Shown piece after piece: positions 33,963 to 45,500 of a stretch of DNA of 64,000 bases. A model generated the notes under the pieces. The model had not been told where the DNA came from and ran no database searches. It saw only the letters and a program-made list of their open reading frames with translations. The stretch covers positions 20,347,001 through 20,411,000 of the forward strand of contig CM053806.1 of assembly GCA_028671895.1 (NCBI GenBank), given 5' to 3'. Made by a program: the position numbers and the translations under genes. The stretch comes from Oenanthe sinensis. Taxonomy: Eukaryota > Streptophyta > Magnoliopsida > Apiales > Apiaceae. Every line of letters starts with the position of its first letter. The first letter of the stretch is position 1.

Positions 33963-34943
33963 TGGCAGACAAAAAATCTTCGAGACTGGCAGCCATGAAT
34001 GCAGGATCGGCCAAAAGAGGTAAACCTCTCCATAGAATCCCCATTTTTTCTACTTATATGTCTTTGGTAGATATGATTAACCAACGGCGGGATGAGTATC
34101 CTAGTCAATCCCACCTAGATTTATATAGCCGTAGTAGCAAATTTTTTGATACTGACGTAGTAGAGGAGTACAACAAACTTTTTAATTTCCCCCCTAGGTT
34201 TACCATTTCCTTGGCCGAGCCTGGCGACAGGACCTGCCATTGAAACCCTAGTCGTTTATTTGTTTATGTAGACGCCCTGTTAGCGGGGCTTAGGTTTCCT
34301 TTACACGATTTCATTCCAACCCTTTTAGCCGACGTTCAAGTAAATCCTTGCCAGATTGTGCCCAATGGATGGAGACTCATCCATTGTTTCATGGTCCTTT
34401 GTTTAGAGAAGAAAATCAAAATGACCGTCCCTCTTTTTCGTAAAATTTTTCAATTCAAAAACTCTTCCAGCCTTTCCTTGGATTGGGTTCAAATAGCCCA
34501 CAGGCCTAACAAACCCCACATCTTCGACACCTCTTCAATACCTGATAACAACCTTCACTGGAAGGAAATTTTTTTTCAAGTCAAGTGGGAAGGGGGAGAT
34601 TGGGGGACTCTTTTTAGGCCCACATTTAGCAAGGTTTCAGATGGGAGTGTAGACTCCATTAAACTCATAGAGGAGGAGCAGGCCGCTTATACTCAGCTCA
34701 CACAGGTGGAATCCAAGCAAGTTGCTTGGGTTCTTCTAGATGAACATAAGTTGAAGGTTGTTGGCCTATCCAGGGCCTCGAACAAAGGTATAAACCTTAC
34801 CTAATCTTATTTTACTTGTCGATTCAGCGTCTTACTAACGTATTTGTGTTTTCTTTTCAGCTGCTGCGTTGATCAACGAGTGGACTATTCCACCTGGAGC
34901 TCATTCATACTCTCAGGGCCCCTCTTGGCGAGTGATCTCCTAA
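33963..34943 (+). pseudogene. Antisense extra ORF of the Tat element (Transposase_28-like), one intron and one stop
   Basis: The frame starts MADKKSSRLAAMNAGSAKRG and stays in one frame through 34787 except for a single TGA at 34241-34243. Words such as YVDALLAGLRFPLHDFIPTL and NGWRLIHCFM match the plant family annotated as putative gypsy-type transposon protein (PF04195), found as an extra ORF in Tat elements. A 73-base intron fits at 34788-34860 (GTATAA...TTTTCTTTTCAG). Splicing restores the frame to KAAALINEWTIPPGAH and ends at TAA 34941-34943. I see no zinc finger or catalytic motif. Its function is unknown. It lies convergent to gag, and the deletion of pol ends right beside its stop. 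Confidence 0.75.
34788..34860 (+). other. Probable intron in the antisense Tat ORF
   Basis: It has GT at 34788-34789, a pyrimidine-rich tract and AG at 34859-34860. The unspliced frame stops at 34802-34804, and removal of 73 bases restores a frame of about 28 codons. Confidence 0.65.
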
Positions 34944-34944
34944 A

Positions 34945-36131
34945 ATTTTCGTCAGAAGTCCCTTGCTGTAAAGCTATCATAGCTACCTTCTGGTCTAGAT
35001 CAGGGACCTTCAAGGCTTCTTTATGAACCTATTCATATAATCCCTCAAGGACTCGTTCTTCCCCTGGTGCATGTTCATTAGCGAAGCTGAGCTCTTCTCA
35101 TGAGTCTTGCTGCTAATGAATTGACCAATGAAGGCCCTGCTCAGATCCTTGAATGACCCAACAGAGTTTGGTGGTAGACAACTGAACCACCGCTGAGCCA
35201 TGCCACTCAGGGTTTGGGGAAACGCCCTACACTTGATGGCATCGTTTACAGGCTGCAGCAACAGTGCATTAGAGAATGTGAGAACATGATTTGAGGGATC
35301 TCCCGTTCCATCATAGGCCTTGATTGTTGGCATCTTAAACGTCCTTGATATCTTCTCATTCATAATATTCTCTGTGAAAGGGGGTGTGGGATCATCAGGA
35401 TCTCCAAGCGGCAATAAGTCTTGGGGATCAGCCCTAACATGACTTGCCCTTATTTGCGTCGGGGGCTCATCCAAATCTATTACAGAGGCATTTCTCATTA
35501 ACCCTCCAGCACCCTCAACTCTGGGGCGCTGTCGCCTTGTCAATGCCTTCTCCAGGTCTTTCCTCAGTCGTTGAGCTTCGGCTTCATGAGCGCATATTCT
35601 TTCCTGAAGGTTCAGGGAGTCATTACTTTGAGGCCCTCGGGGCTGGGTACTCCTCCCTCCAAGGGGCTCCTTACCGGGTCGCCTCCTTCGGGGGTTAACA
35701 TCCTCGTCAGACGACTTCTCGTCATCAGTTGAGTAAGGTCCAGAGAAGTCTCGACTTCTTCGTTGTGAGGTATAGTGGGGCAACAACCCTTGCTCATAAG
35801 GAGGCACATAGATTCTTGGGAGCCCATAACGAGGGTCGGGTGTTATAGTAGACGAAATCTGCAAAGTAGGAGGAGCAATAAAAGTTGTACGAAGGGGTGG
35901 AATTACCTGGAGTGGAGGAGCGGAAGCATGAATTGACACATCAGGGTTGGAAGGGTGAACGACGACACTAAGAGGTCCGGCACGCCGGGTGCTTGCTTCA
36001 GGGTCTTCAACGGGGGCGGTTGGAACAACGGCACTTTGTTCCTGAGTCATATCAGGGGGGACAGTGGTGTTAACCGTGGTGTCAGGAATCTCTCCCTCGA
36101 GGGTGCTCTCGGTACTTCGTGTTCTTGCCAT
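34945..36131 (-). pseudogene. Gag of the Tat-type element, frameshifted and truncated
   Basis: The start at 36131 (MARTRS) is preferred over the ATG at 36164 because it lies past the PBS. The N-terminal half is Pro/Ser/Arg-rich with a predicted coiled coil (LQERICAHEAEAQRLRKDLE). The retrotransposon gag domain follows from KMPTIKAYDGTGDPSNHV through GMAQRWFSCLP and the MNMHQGKNESLRDYMNRF end. A frameshift near 35025 ends the first frame at 35010; the next frame continues KEALKVPDLDQKVAMIALQQ to about 34945. There the sequence changes to the antisense ORF. No zinc knuckle, protease, RT or integrase remains. Confidence 0.85.
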
Positions 36132-36147
36132 GGTTGTTATTCGGATT

Positions 36148-36165
36148 CCCACAGACGGTGCCAAA
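36148..36165 (-). other. Primer binding site of the Tat-type element
   Basis: TTTGGCACCGTCTGTGGG on the minus strand abuts the LTR. Sequences of this form follow the 5' LTR in many plant gypsy elements. I do not assign the tRNA. Confidence 0.7.
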
Positions 36166-36786
36166 TGTTATGGATCAAAAATGAAGTGTCTTTAATGCGT
36201 AGTTACTGTTAGGGTTTGAGAGAGCTTCGAGCTTTTATGACTGCACTAACATTTCGTGACTATCTCGGGTCCTCGTTAACTGCCTACGTATCTCAATGAA
36301 TGTGAGAATCAAGTCAATAAAACGTAGTTATAATGTTGAGGGGTTAGGCCCTTTATATAGGCGCTCGAAGGCCTTGAAATTATATTAGAATTGGGAGACT
36401 TGGAGGCCAAGTCTCCTAGTGACAGGGTTGTTCAAACCTTGTAGGAATGAGAGTCCTTGTTGGACTCTTCCCACGTTTGAGGGTTCTCGTGGGACTCTTC
36501 CCACGTTTGGGTTTCTAGATCCTTCTAGGATGAAGGCCTTTAACAGACTTCCTGGGCCTTTACTGAGCCTTTATTAATTAACTACGGAATTAATTAGTGA
36601 CAAGGGCTTGTTGGGCCTATGGCTTCCACAGAGCCTTGTGGGCTGGACTTACAAATCCAGTTGATCCTAGGATTTATTTTCCTAGTTCGTTTCAAGGGCC
36701 CAAGCCTTTGAATCATATTAGGTTTAATTAATGAAATAATAAATGCTATATTTATTATTTTCTCAGGGCTATTTTTACCCATATCA
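36166..36786 (-). repeat. 5' LTR of the Tat-type element
   Basis: 621 bp, matching 30965-31585 with about 19 substitutions by eye. It adjoins the PBS, so it is the upstream LTR. Confidence 0.95.
36351..36359 (-). promoter_or_regulatory. TATA box of the Tat 5' LTR
   Basis: TATATAAAG on the minus strand, a perfect plant TATA box in a GC-richer setting (GAGCGCC upstream). The 3' LTR copy has lost it (TATTTAAAG). Confidence 0.65.
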
Positions 36787-36791
36787 ATAAG
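36787..36791. repeat. Target site duplication of the Tat-type element, right copy (ataag)
   Basis: Exact match to 30960-30964. The following AT-rich sequence to 36938 has no recognised feature. Confidence 0.92.
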
Positions 36792-36938
36792 AGTGTCAAA
36801 TATTTAATATTTGATATTTTAAAATTTAATATTTTTAATTTTACTTAATATTAAATATGAAAATATTATATTATTTTAACCACATTTATTAATTACTTAT
36901 ATAACTATTATAATTTCTAAATTTATAAAAATACTGAA

Positions 36939-37817
36939 TGTCAAGGATTGTGGTGTTAACATTGTAATCAACTACAAGATACTTAGATTATTTAGAAATT
37001 AACTAAGTAAAACATATTGTCATATGTATATTGGAAATATGTTTAGTTGTCACTTGTAACAGTATGTATTAAAGCCAAGTAGGTGACAGTAAGTCCCAAT
37101 AGTTACTGTCTTGTAAAAATATAATAACATGATCTGTGATGTAGAAGTTCACAAAGTGTTCATGCACATCATGGATCAAATTATTGACAGTAACATTCTG
37201 TAAACTGAAGCCTATGACATCATATTCAAGTGACAACACTTTTGGAACAGACGACAACAACTATTCCTTTGACAGTAAAATTGGCGGAGAATGAAGATTC
37301 GAAAACAGCAAGTTTTACTGACAGCAACTATTCCTTTGACAGTAAATTTGGCGGAGAATGAAGATTCGAAGACAACAAGTTTTACTGACAGCAACTTTGG
37401 CGGGATAGTTGAAAATATGTTTAGCGGGGATAGTTGACAGTAGCTTTGGAAGACAACATGTTTTAGAAGACTATCAAGTTTGACAGTAAAGTATACGGAA
37501 TCAAAGATACTTTCACCAAAGAAAAGCTAAAGGTTGATAGTAACCTTTTGGTGAAGTTGACAGTCTGTTTCAGGTAGCAGACTAGGTAATGAAAATTCAA
37601 GGATTGATTTTGACATTACTATCTAGTCTGTCAAGTCTAATACTGCAACTTGGGAGAAGACAAGCAAAAAAATAAAGCATGTTCAAGAATTCAAGGATTT
37701 CTGTACATTTCAGAACAACTTTATTTACAAATGGAAAGAAGACAAATTTGAATAGAAAAAGTGAAGTTTCTATTTCAAGCATTATCCTGGGAACAAGGGA
37801 AAATACACTTGTAAGTG
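36939..37817 (+). repeat. 5' part of an LTR, probably of Sire-C
   Basis: 879 bp starting TGTCAAGG and matching the first 879 bases of the LTR at 37818, but stopping at GTAAGTG. The most economical reading is that Sire-B inserted into this LTR, whose last part resumes at 58746. A local tandem duplication of the LTR is the alternative. Confidence 0.75.
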
Positions 37818-39015
37818 TGTTAGGGATTGTGGTGTTAACATTGTAATCAACTATAAGATACTTAGATTAATTAGAAATTAACTAAGTGAAACATACTGTC
37901 ATATGTATATTGATAGTATGTTTAGTTGTCACTTGTAACAGTATGTACAAAAGTCAAGTAGGTGACAATAAGTCTCAATAGCCACTATCTTGTAAAAATT
38001 TAATAACATGATCTATGATGTAGAAGTTCACAAAGTGTTCATGCACAGCATGAATCAAATCATTCACAGTAACATTATGTAAACTGAAGCCTACGACAAC
38101 ATATTCAAGTGACAGCACATTTGGAATAAACGACATCAACTATTCCTTTGACAGTAAACTTGGCGGAGAATGAAGATTCGAAGACAACTAGTTTTACTGA
38201 CAACAACTATTCCCTTGACAGTAAACTTGGCGGAGAATGAAGATTCGAAGACATCAAGTTTTACAGATAGCAACTTTGGCGGGGATAGTTGACAACATGA
38301 TTAGTGGGGATAGTCGACACCTTTGGATGACATCAAGTTTTAGAAGATTATCAAGCTTGACAGTAAAGTATGCGGAGTCAAAGATAATGTCACCAAATAG
38401 AAGCAAAAGGTTGACTGTAACCTTTTAATGAAGCTGATAGTCTGTTTCAAGTAGCAGACTAGGTAGTGAAAATTCAAGGATTGATTTTGACATTACTATC
38501 TAGTCTATCAAGCTTACTACTGCAACTTGGGAGAAGACAAGCTAAAAGATAAAACATGTTCAATGAGTCAATGATTTCTGTACATCTTAGAACAGCTTTA
38601 TCTACAAATGGAATGAAGACAAATTTGAATAGAAAAAGTGAAGTTTCTATTTCAAGCATTGTCCTAGGAATAAGGGAAAGTACACTTGTAAGTGGGATAT
38701 GTGTTTTAGCATAAATACACATATCTCACAAACACTTTCCCTTATACAACTGAGTTTAACTTTTCTCAAGCATAGAAACACTAGCAAACTCTTGTTATTG
38801 TATCTATTGAAGCTGAAAATATCTTCCAATCAGTTGTAGCAAAACAAAAATTAATAAAATTAATTTTTGAAGTTAAACACCTTTCTTCATTTGTTTGCTT
38901 ATTGTTGTTTGCATTTTTCACTTGATATTATTACTACTTGTTTGTTGTTAGCAAGATTAGTGATAAATTATCAAGTTTCATTCTACTCCTCCTTCTGCAA
39001 CACTCATACTATCTA
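37818..39015 (+). repeat. 5' LTR of Sire-B
   Basis: It starts TGTTAGGG; the Sire-C copy ends TTTAACA, giving TGTTA/TAACA termini. About 1.2 kb. The end of this copy and its PBS are damaged around 39007-39021, where the text from ACTGT...TTAGAGC is shortened to ACTATCTATCATAGC. The LTR has repeats of TTGACAGTAA, AGACAACA and GGCGGAGAATGAAGATTCGA words (37340-37440 and 38150-38260). Confidence 0.8.
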
Positions 39016-39059
39016 TCATAGCGGCATGTCAGATATACATAACCTGAAAATATCTAAAC

Positions 39060-41118
39060 ATGAGTGCACAGAAAGTAAGCAACATAAAAATACCCACCTT
39101 TGACAAAGAACACTACAATCTTTGGAAAAGAAAAACGATGTTGTTCATAAAAATAGCCAACCCACTTTATCCTGAAATTCTGGAAAATGGTCCTTTCATT
39201 CTTCAAACATATGTACCTGAAACTACAGTAGATGGTGAAACAATATCAGCCTTCTGGGTTCCTAAAAAAGTTTCTGAGTACAATGACAATGAAAGACAAA
39301 AAGTATCTCTGGATGACTGCTTGCAATTTATCATTATAGAAGCACTTGACAATGTCATGTACAACAACATTGTCAACTGCACCAGTGCCAAGTAAATATG
39401 GGAAACCATTGAGATACTCTGTGAAGGAACAAAAGAGGTGAAAGAAAATCAAAGACAAATACTGGTGTCTCAGTATGAAGCTTTCATGGCCAAACTAAGT
39501 GAAGGGTTGACTGAGATGCTTAAGAGATTCAATAGGTTGATAAATGACCTGCAGCTGTATGAAAAGTTTTATGACAAGATGGAACTAAACATGAAATTCA
39601 TGTTGACACTTTCTGACCATCTAGACCACTAGGTTTCTGCCATAAGAGAAGGAAGAGATTTATCAAAAGTTTCTATTGAAACTTTATATGGCATACTTAA
39701 AACCTATGAGCTAGAGCTACTATAAAAAAAGCTATTTAGTTTGGTCAAAGAGGAAAAATGGACCACACATCAAATGCTCTAGTAGCTCAGGATCCACAGA
39801 TGATGCAGCTCAAGGAATCTCAACATCAACAACAAATCAAGATTGAAGAAATCATAGATGAAGATGAAAGTGTGACTCTGGAACTCAAGTATGGTGATGA
39901 AGATGAGTTCTACACCTTGGAGGAACTGGACAACAAAACAATGGCCTACATGGCAAGAAAGTTCTCCAATTTGATATTCAAGAAGAACAAAGATTTCAAA
40001 CCCAGAGGACAAAGCTCCAGGTTCAACAAGTCAAATATTTCAACACCTGAAGGAAGTGGCAAAAGTGGATACAAAACAGGTATGGTGGATAGGTCCAAGA
40101 TAAGGAGTTACAACTGCAATGAAATGGGGTATTTTGCAATAGAATGAAAAAATCCAAAAAAAGTGAGAAGAAATGACAATGATTATGAGGAACTCAAAGC
40201 AAAATATGAAGGCTTGCTCAAAAAGCAACAAGGGAGGGCTTTTGTGGCTGAAGGAAAGTGCTGGGAAGATTCTGATGATGAAGAGGAAGAAGAATATGGA
40301 AATCTTGCTCTCATGGCAAACTCTAGAGAAGGTTCATCCACTTCATCAAATCAGGTACACATTCTTACTATTCTTGATATGACTACATCTCAGTATAAGA
40401 AAACTGTTGAAAGTTTAAGTTCTGAAATTTTCAATATTCATACAAGCATGCTAGCTGCTAATGAGGAAATTGTCAAACTGTCTAGTGCTAATGAGTTATT
40501 GATGATTAAGAATCATGAACTAAAACTTAAACAGAATGCTTTTGAGTCCTTATAACAAGAAAATGATATTCTTAAAAACAAGGTAGTTTGTGCTTCCCAG
40601 ATTGAGGAATTTCTCAGAAAACAGATTTCTGAGAATGAACTCAAAATCAAGGCTTACAAGAATTCTTCTTCCCTGCTAAAATCAGACCATGATTATAATA
40701 CTGAAAATCAAAAGGTAGGTATAGGGTTTAACTATGAGAAGAAAATGGAAAGAAACATGTTGTAGAGGAAGTCATCAAACATACTGTCAAACCTTCCATT
40801 CTAAAGAAAGTTAATAATCCCATGTTTAAAAAGGCAGAATTTGAATTTGATGAGGAAGCATTAGTGATTAAACAAGAGATAGATGATGAGGACAATGAAG
40901 CTATCACTAAGTCCCTTAAGGTAAAAGACACTCTCAAAATCCCCAAGATAGTTAGTTTTGACCTTGACAGTAACTTGTGTTTAAAAGATGCTGTCAACAC
41001 TAGCAAGACAGTAAGTTCAGAAGCTGTTGTCATGACTGTGAGATCCAAACTTACTGTCATGACAACTCCATCTAAACCTACTGTCAACACCAGTATGACA
41101 GTAACTTCTAAACATACT
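39060..41118 (+). pseudogene. Gag of Sire-B, first part
   Basis: The frame starts MSAQKVSNIKIPTFDKEHYN at 39060 and stops at 39393 (TAA where Sire-C has CAA). It continues in pieces: EAFMAKLSEGLTEM at about 39480, the DEDESVTLELK and KTMAYMARKF region at about 39860-39970, then the knuckle at about 40105. There SYNCNEMGYFAIE-stop replaces an intact CYNCNEMEHFETEC in Sire-C. The acidic WEDSDDEEEEEYG block is at about 40260. Coiled-coil-like Lys/Glu-rich sequence follows to 41118, where LARD-3 is inserted. Confidence 0.8.
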
Positions 41119-41123
41119 GTCAT
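41119..41123. repeat. Target site duplication of LARD-3, left copy (gtcat)
   Basis: Exact match to 54726-54730. Sire-C has the uninterrupted empty site at about 61002-61010 (ACTGTCATGAAGA), which confirms the insertion point. Confidence 0.97.
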
Positions 41124-42578
41124 TGTTGGGTCCCGGAGATCGTAGAGGGGGGGTGAATACGATTCCCAAATTAAATATGACTATTAATTATTTTTGGGAC
41201 AACATAAAAATTACTTTGGTTCAAACCCGGTTACTGTTCATCATCTTCTTCAACCTCAAGAACACCATTAAAATAACCAAGATAATGAACGGTAAATCAT
41301 CCAAAACACACAACACAACAAGATCCAAGAATATAACTTTATATTCATTGAAGTGGGGTAGATGCTACAACAAGTTCAAGAACAAAAGCTCAAGAACACA
41401 AAAAGAAATGATTTTTGGCTCCTCTAAAAATATTACAAATTCTAGATCTAGGAGACAAAAATCAAACCTATCTTCTAAACAAGATTTAGCAATGTTTACA
41501 ATAGAAGAATAGATGAGTGATGAAACAAAGAAATTCATGGCCCCATAATATTCAAGATATGGAGTATGGCCATGGGGGAGAGAGAAAATAATTTTCTCTC
41601 TCTCTCTCCCCATTTCTTTTTCATCCGAATACTCTACACTAATGATGACTTGGGTTTCTTCTTTATATATTGAAAAAGGTGTTACTTTGTTTTTCCACCT
41701 TTTACTTTTGTCCACTCAAATCATATCTTCAAAGTCATGTGCCAAGCATGCCTTTGGAAATATTTAATATAAAAGTAATATTTAAATAAATATATATAAT
41801 ATAAATAAAGAGTGTCTTTATTTATAAAATATATAAATAAATAAATAAATACTTTATTTAATTAAATTAAATATTTCCATTCCACTCTTCAATTTGTGTA
41901 GACTTTCTTATCCAAATACTTGGCCCCGTATACGTGACTCCACCACGTCCAAGTATTTGGCCTTCAAATTTGTGAAGCTTTAGTAAGATCCAATCAGGTT
42001 GTGCCGTCTGTCCCTTATCCATTAGGCTGACATTTCTCCAACACTGATTTACCACCTTTGTTGATCCTCCACATGACTCAAGAAAACCAACAACTTTAGA
42101 ATGATTAAAATCATATTAACCGACGAGAGCTTGCCTCCAATGTCCTGACACTTGATGCAACGGTCTGGTTCACAAGTGACTAGTCTTGATAGGGGCTCTT
42201 GATTCCGAACATGATTCCACATTCTTCTTTGCAAACCTTACTTGTTGCTTCGATTGTAATGCACTAAAATCGTCATAGACTAAGACAATCTTCTGTAGCT
42301 TCCACATCCTTGAATAGATGTCAACATCTTTTATTCTTCACTGAGGCATGAACATGTTAATGAACTTCTTCCAGTGAGCTTCAAGTCTGTAGATGATCCT
42401 TTGATACTTTGTCTTAACTGAACTCTGTGATCCAAGATTTCTGTGCACCTGCATATTATTACATGTCCTGTTCTATTGTTGAGTTATCATCAACCATTAC
42501 ATAGAGATTACATTTAGCATTCCTAGTACACATGAAAGTGCAGTGAGTTACTTCCATTCACTCCTATCTCCCCTTTCA
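41124..42578 (-). repeat. 3' LTR of LARD-3
   Basis: 1455 bp, TGTTGGGTCC...CCCCTTTCA, nearly identical to 53271-54725. Its 129- and 116-codon ORFs occur in both LTRs and are chance frames. Confidence 0.97.
41139..41163. repeat. Hairpin with a G-run loop near the LARD-3 LTR end
   Basis: ATCGTA pairs with TACGAT around a 13-base loop GAGGGGGGGTGAA, repeated at 53286-53310. Same design as LARD-2 at 11431-11460. Confidence 0.8.
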
Positions 42579-42594
42579 ATCTCCCCCTATTTGG
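42579..42594 (-). other. Polypurine tract of LARD-3
   Basis: CCAAATAGGGGGAGAT on the minus strand directly abuts the LTR; nearly the same as in LARD-2. Confidence 0.92.
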
Positions 42595-45500
42595 TTGATA
42601 TGGAATAGCAATCAAATACTATTTCCATTTATAATTTCCCCCAAAAGCAATTAAATAAAATTAGCTACTAGAGGATAACTCAACTAATATACAAGAAACA
42701 ATTAAAGTACTGGACATGAAAATAATATACAAAAGGTTCTGGAAAGATATAATCAGTTAAATCCAGATTTCCTGAGTTGCTGAAAATGAATGATGAATTT
42801 CTGAATTTCATTTTCCTTTAGCTTCCTCCACTTCAATGTTCTTCAAAGATGGGGTTCTTTCAATAAAGAAACAAATCATTAGTAAAGACTTCTGAACAAT
42901 CATTCTTGTTCATCTTGCAATTCGAACTAGAACATACAGCTCTCTATGTTCCCCATAAGAGGTCAACTCAATCTCCCCTTAAGGTTGTTCTCTCTTAGAA
43001 TGAAAGTCACTTCTTCTTTTTCTTCAGGATGTTCTATTTCCAGGAAACATATTTTTCTTTCTTCCCTGCACTACTCCACTGACTTCATCTATCACTGAAA
43101 CAAGAAATAGAACACACTTGGACACTTCTCAGATGCCCCTTGAAAATCTCCTTCACATTCTTCTTTATCCAGAAAACTTCTACTTAGCAAAAACTCCCCC
43201 TGAGTTGATACTCTTCAAAGAAATCTTCATTTTCATTCATTGATCGTGCTAGAAAGAATTCTTCTGCCAAACCTCTCTTAAGAATGTTCCAAGGACAGAT
43301 CTTCAAACAAATAGAGCAAAATCCCTTAGATATCTTTTCAGAATAAGATATAGCATTGCAAACCAAGATGTTAAGATTCTCCATAACTTCTTCCCCTTAG
43401 TACGACAAGTAACTTCTTTCCAATTGACAGAAAGTAACTTCTCCACTTCAGACGAAAAATCAGTTAAATCTACAACACCTTTAGGGATTTGGCTCCAACC
43501 AATTACTAAGAAACTCCCCGTTAGTAATTTCTCCATTGCATCACTAAGGTTTCAATTTTATCTAATTCTCCCCCTTAGTTCATGCAAGCTCCAATCCACC
43601 CTTGTGTCTTTAGATATCCTCTAAGTAACCTCCACAAGATAGGATTGACAGATCTCATTTCTTGTATCACCAAGAGATCTCGTTTCTTGTATCACCAAAT
43701 TCTCCCCCTTAGTTGAGAATATCCTTTAAAATAATAAAAGTATCATCTACATCCAATCGAAAAAGAAACTCTCCTCCAATTGAATATAAAATCTTCCTTA
43801 GGCCTAAAAATTAATGTATCCCCCTTTGAGATTGAGAACAACATAAATTAATAGACCCAAAGGTAATAGTTTGGACATTCCCACTAAGCTTCAGCTAGAC
43901 TCTTCTTCAGCTTGTCTTCCAGAAAAGAATCTCTTCAACATTCCAGAGCTGGAAAATTCAGTAACAGGATTCAAGCATAGTAGCAAGGTTAGTGTTTGGT
44001 CTATGGTTTCCTCACTTCTACTACGTTCTGTTGGTGTTTACACTTTCAAGCGTAAGTGTTCCACTCATTTCTCTCCCTATTTCTCTCACTCAAGTGTATC
44101 ACTCCCTCACTTCACTCAAGTGTTTCTCTCCCTTACTAGCACTCATTCCATTTATAGCAATTTGTACCTGCAAGTAAATCCATGCTAGTCTCACCAAGAT
44201 ATTGTGGATCGTTGACTATAGCATGTTGTCGATCACTAAAGATCTAGGTTCTGAGATGGAATCTCAGACAGGGTTTCAGTTAGGCCGTCACCCAACTCAC
44301 CATGAGCAAATCATGCACACGTGGCTCGTCGTCGGGGAATAACCCTTCTGAAATTGGAATCTCCTCCAGTCCAGGAGTGACTGAAATCCCAACACCCTGA
44401 TCCTCAAAAGACTCATCAAATTGGTAAACCAACTGAATCATAGTCTACGAGTTATTGCTCAGCTACTTTCAGCATCAACAATCTCCCCATATGCAAATCC
44501 ATGCACTGGATCGTTGAATGTGGTATGCGTACTAGCAGCTATCTAAGCATCAACCGACTCCCCATATGCAAATCCATGCACTGGATCGTTGACGGTGATA
44601 TGCTTTTAAGCTTTGAGCGATCCATGTATTCCAGAATTTGAATTCCCGGGAGAGTAGACGTGTAAAACATCTCTCTCAATCACCTGTGAAGATGAATTAA
44701 CTCACTATTTTCAGTCATGGAAAACTGTTAGTGATTGCCTCTCAACATCAACAGATTGCTCTGTGAATGTGAAATCCCGTTAGGGAACTAGGACTGTTCC
44801 TCCTAGGAAGGTTGACAAGGATTCTAATATATGGCAAGAAATCCAAGTTTCCCTCAAATACCTGTGAAGGTGGCTCAACAACTTCATTCACCATGAATGG
44901 TAAACACAGAAGTTTAGGGGTTTTACCTATACCTCACAATGTGCACTTCTTGCAATGTGTCCTCACAATAGTTAGTCCCAAGAGAGGCTAGAGAACTGTT
45001 AGGTCCTATAACAACCCTTAGAAGCAAAAACTTTAGGATTACCATCAGCGTGAATGCTTTTGGTGTGCTTGACTCATTACAAGGTGCTCTGGCTGACGAG
45101 CGAATTTTCAATGAAATCACCCTGTTGAGAGAGTTCATTCAGAAACGGTTGAATTGCCTTTTCAGCTCTGCATCCTTTTGAGAGAATACAGATGAGCTAC
45201 AGATACCTCAATTTGTATACTTCTTTCCTTCTCGAGAGGTAGAGCTGTGGGTGCACTTCCGACTTCATCCTTATTTGCTGCATCAAGTGCAGTTTCTCCC
45301 TTAACAACCGCTAATCTATATAAGTTCCTTATATCACCAAGGGTTGAAAGTTTGAATTAGAATGATAGTGTTTGGTACTAAGGCCTTGGTTAGAAATTGA
45401 TGGATTATTCAACTTCTTGACCTTCCCCTATAGCCACTAAGGCCAAGCCATTACGGCTAAATAGATAGAGTTGATCAGAGCTATATAAAATTTGGTAGAG

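Larger units (their letters stand above)
30965..36786 (-). mobile_element. Complete but pol-less Ty3/gypsy element, Tat type
   Basis: 5822 bp with 621-bp LTRs (TGTTATGG...CCATATCA), a PBS, a PPT and a perfect TSD. In the sense direction (minus) it holds gag, no pol at all, an antisense extra ORF, then a tandem array just before the PPT. An extra ORF in antisense plus a tandem-repeat-rich 3' untranslated region are known traits of the Tat lineage. The LTRs differ at about 19 positions by eye. It needs pol proteins from other copies. Confidence 0.9.

Noticed and set aside
33896..34243. Start of the antisense Tat ORF at 33896
   Set aside because: The codon used there is not part of the conserved start; the ATG at 33963 begins the MADKK sequence. 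The upstream part is CT-rich leader.
41123..41715. ORFs of 129 and 116 codons, repeated identically at 53270-53862
   Set aside because: They lie wholly in the LTRs of LARD-3; identity reflects LTR identity, and there is no recognisable domain.
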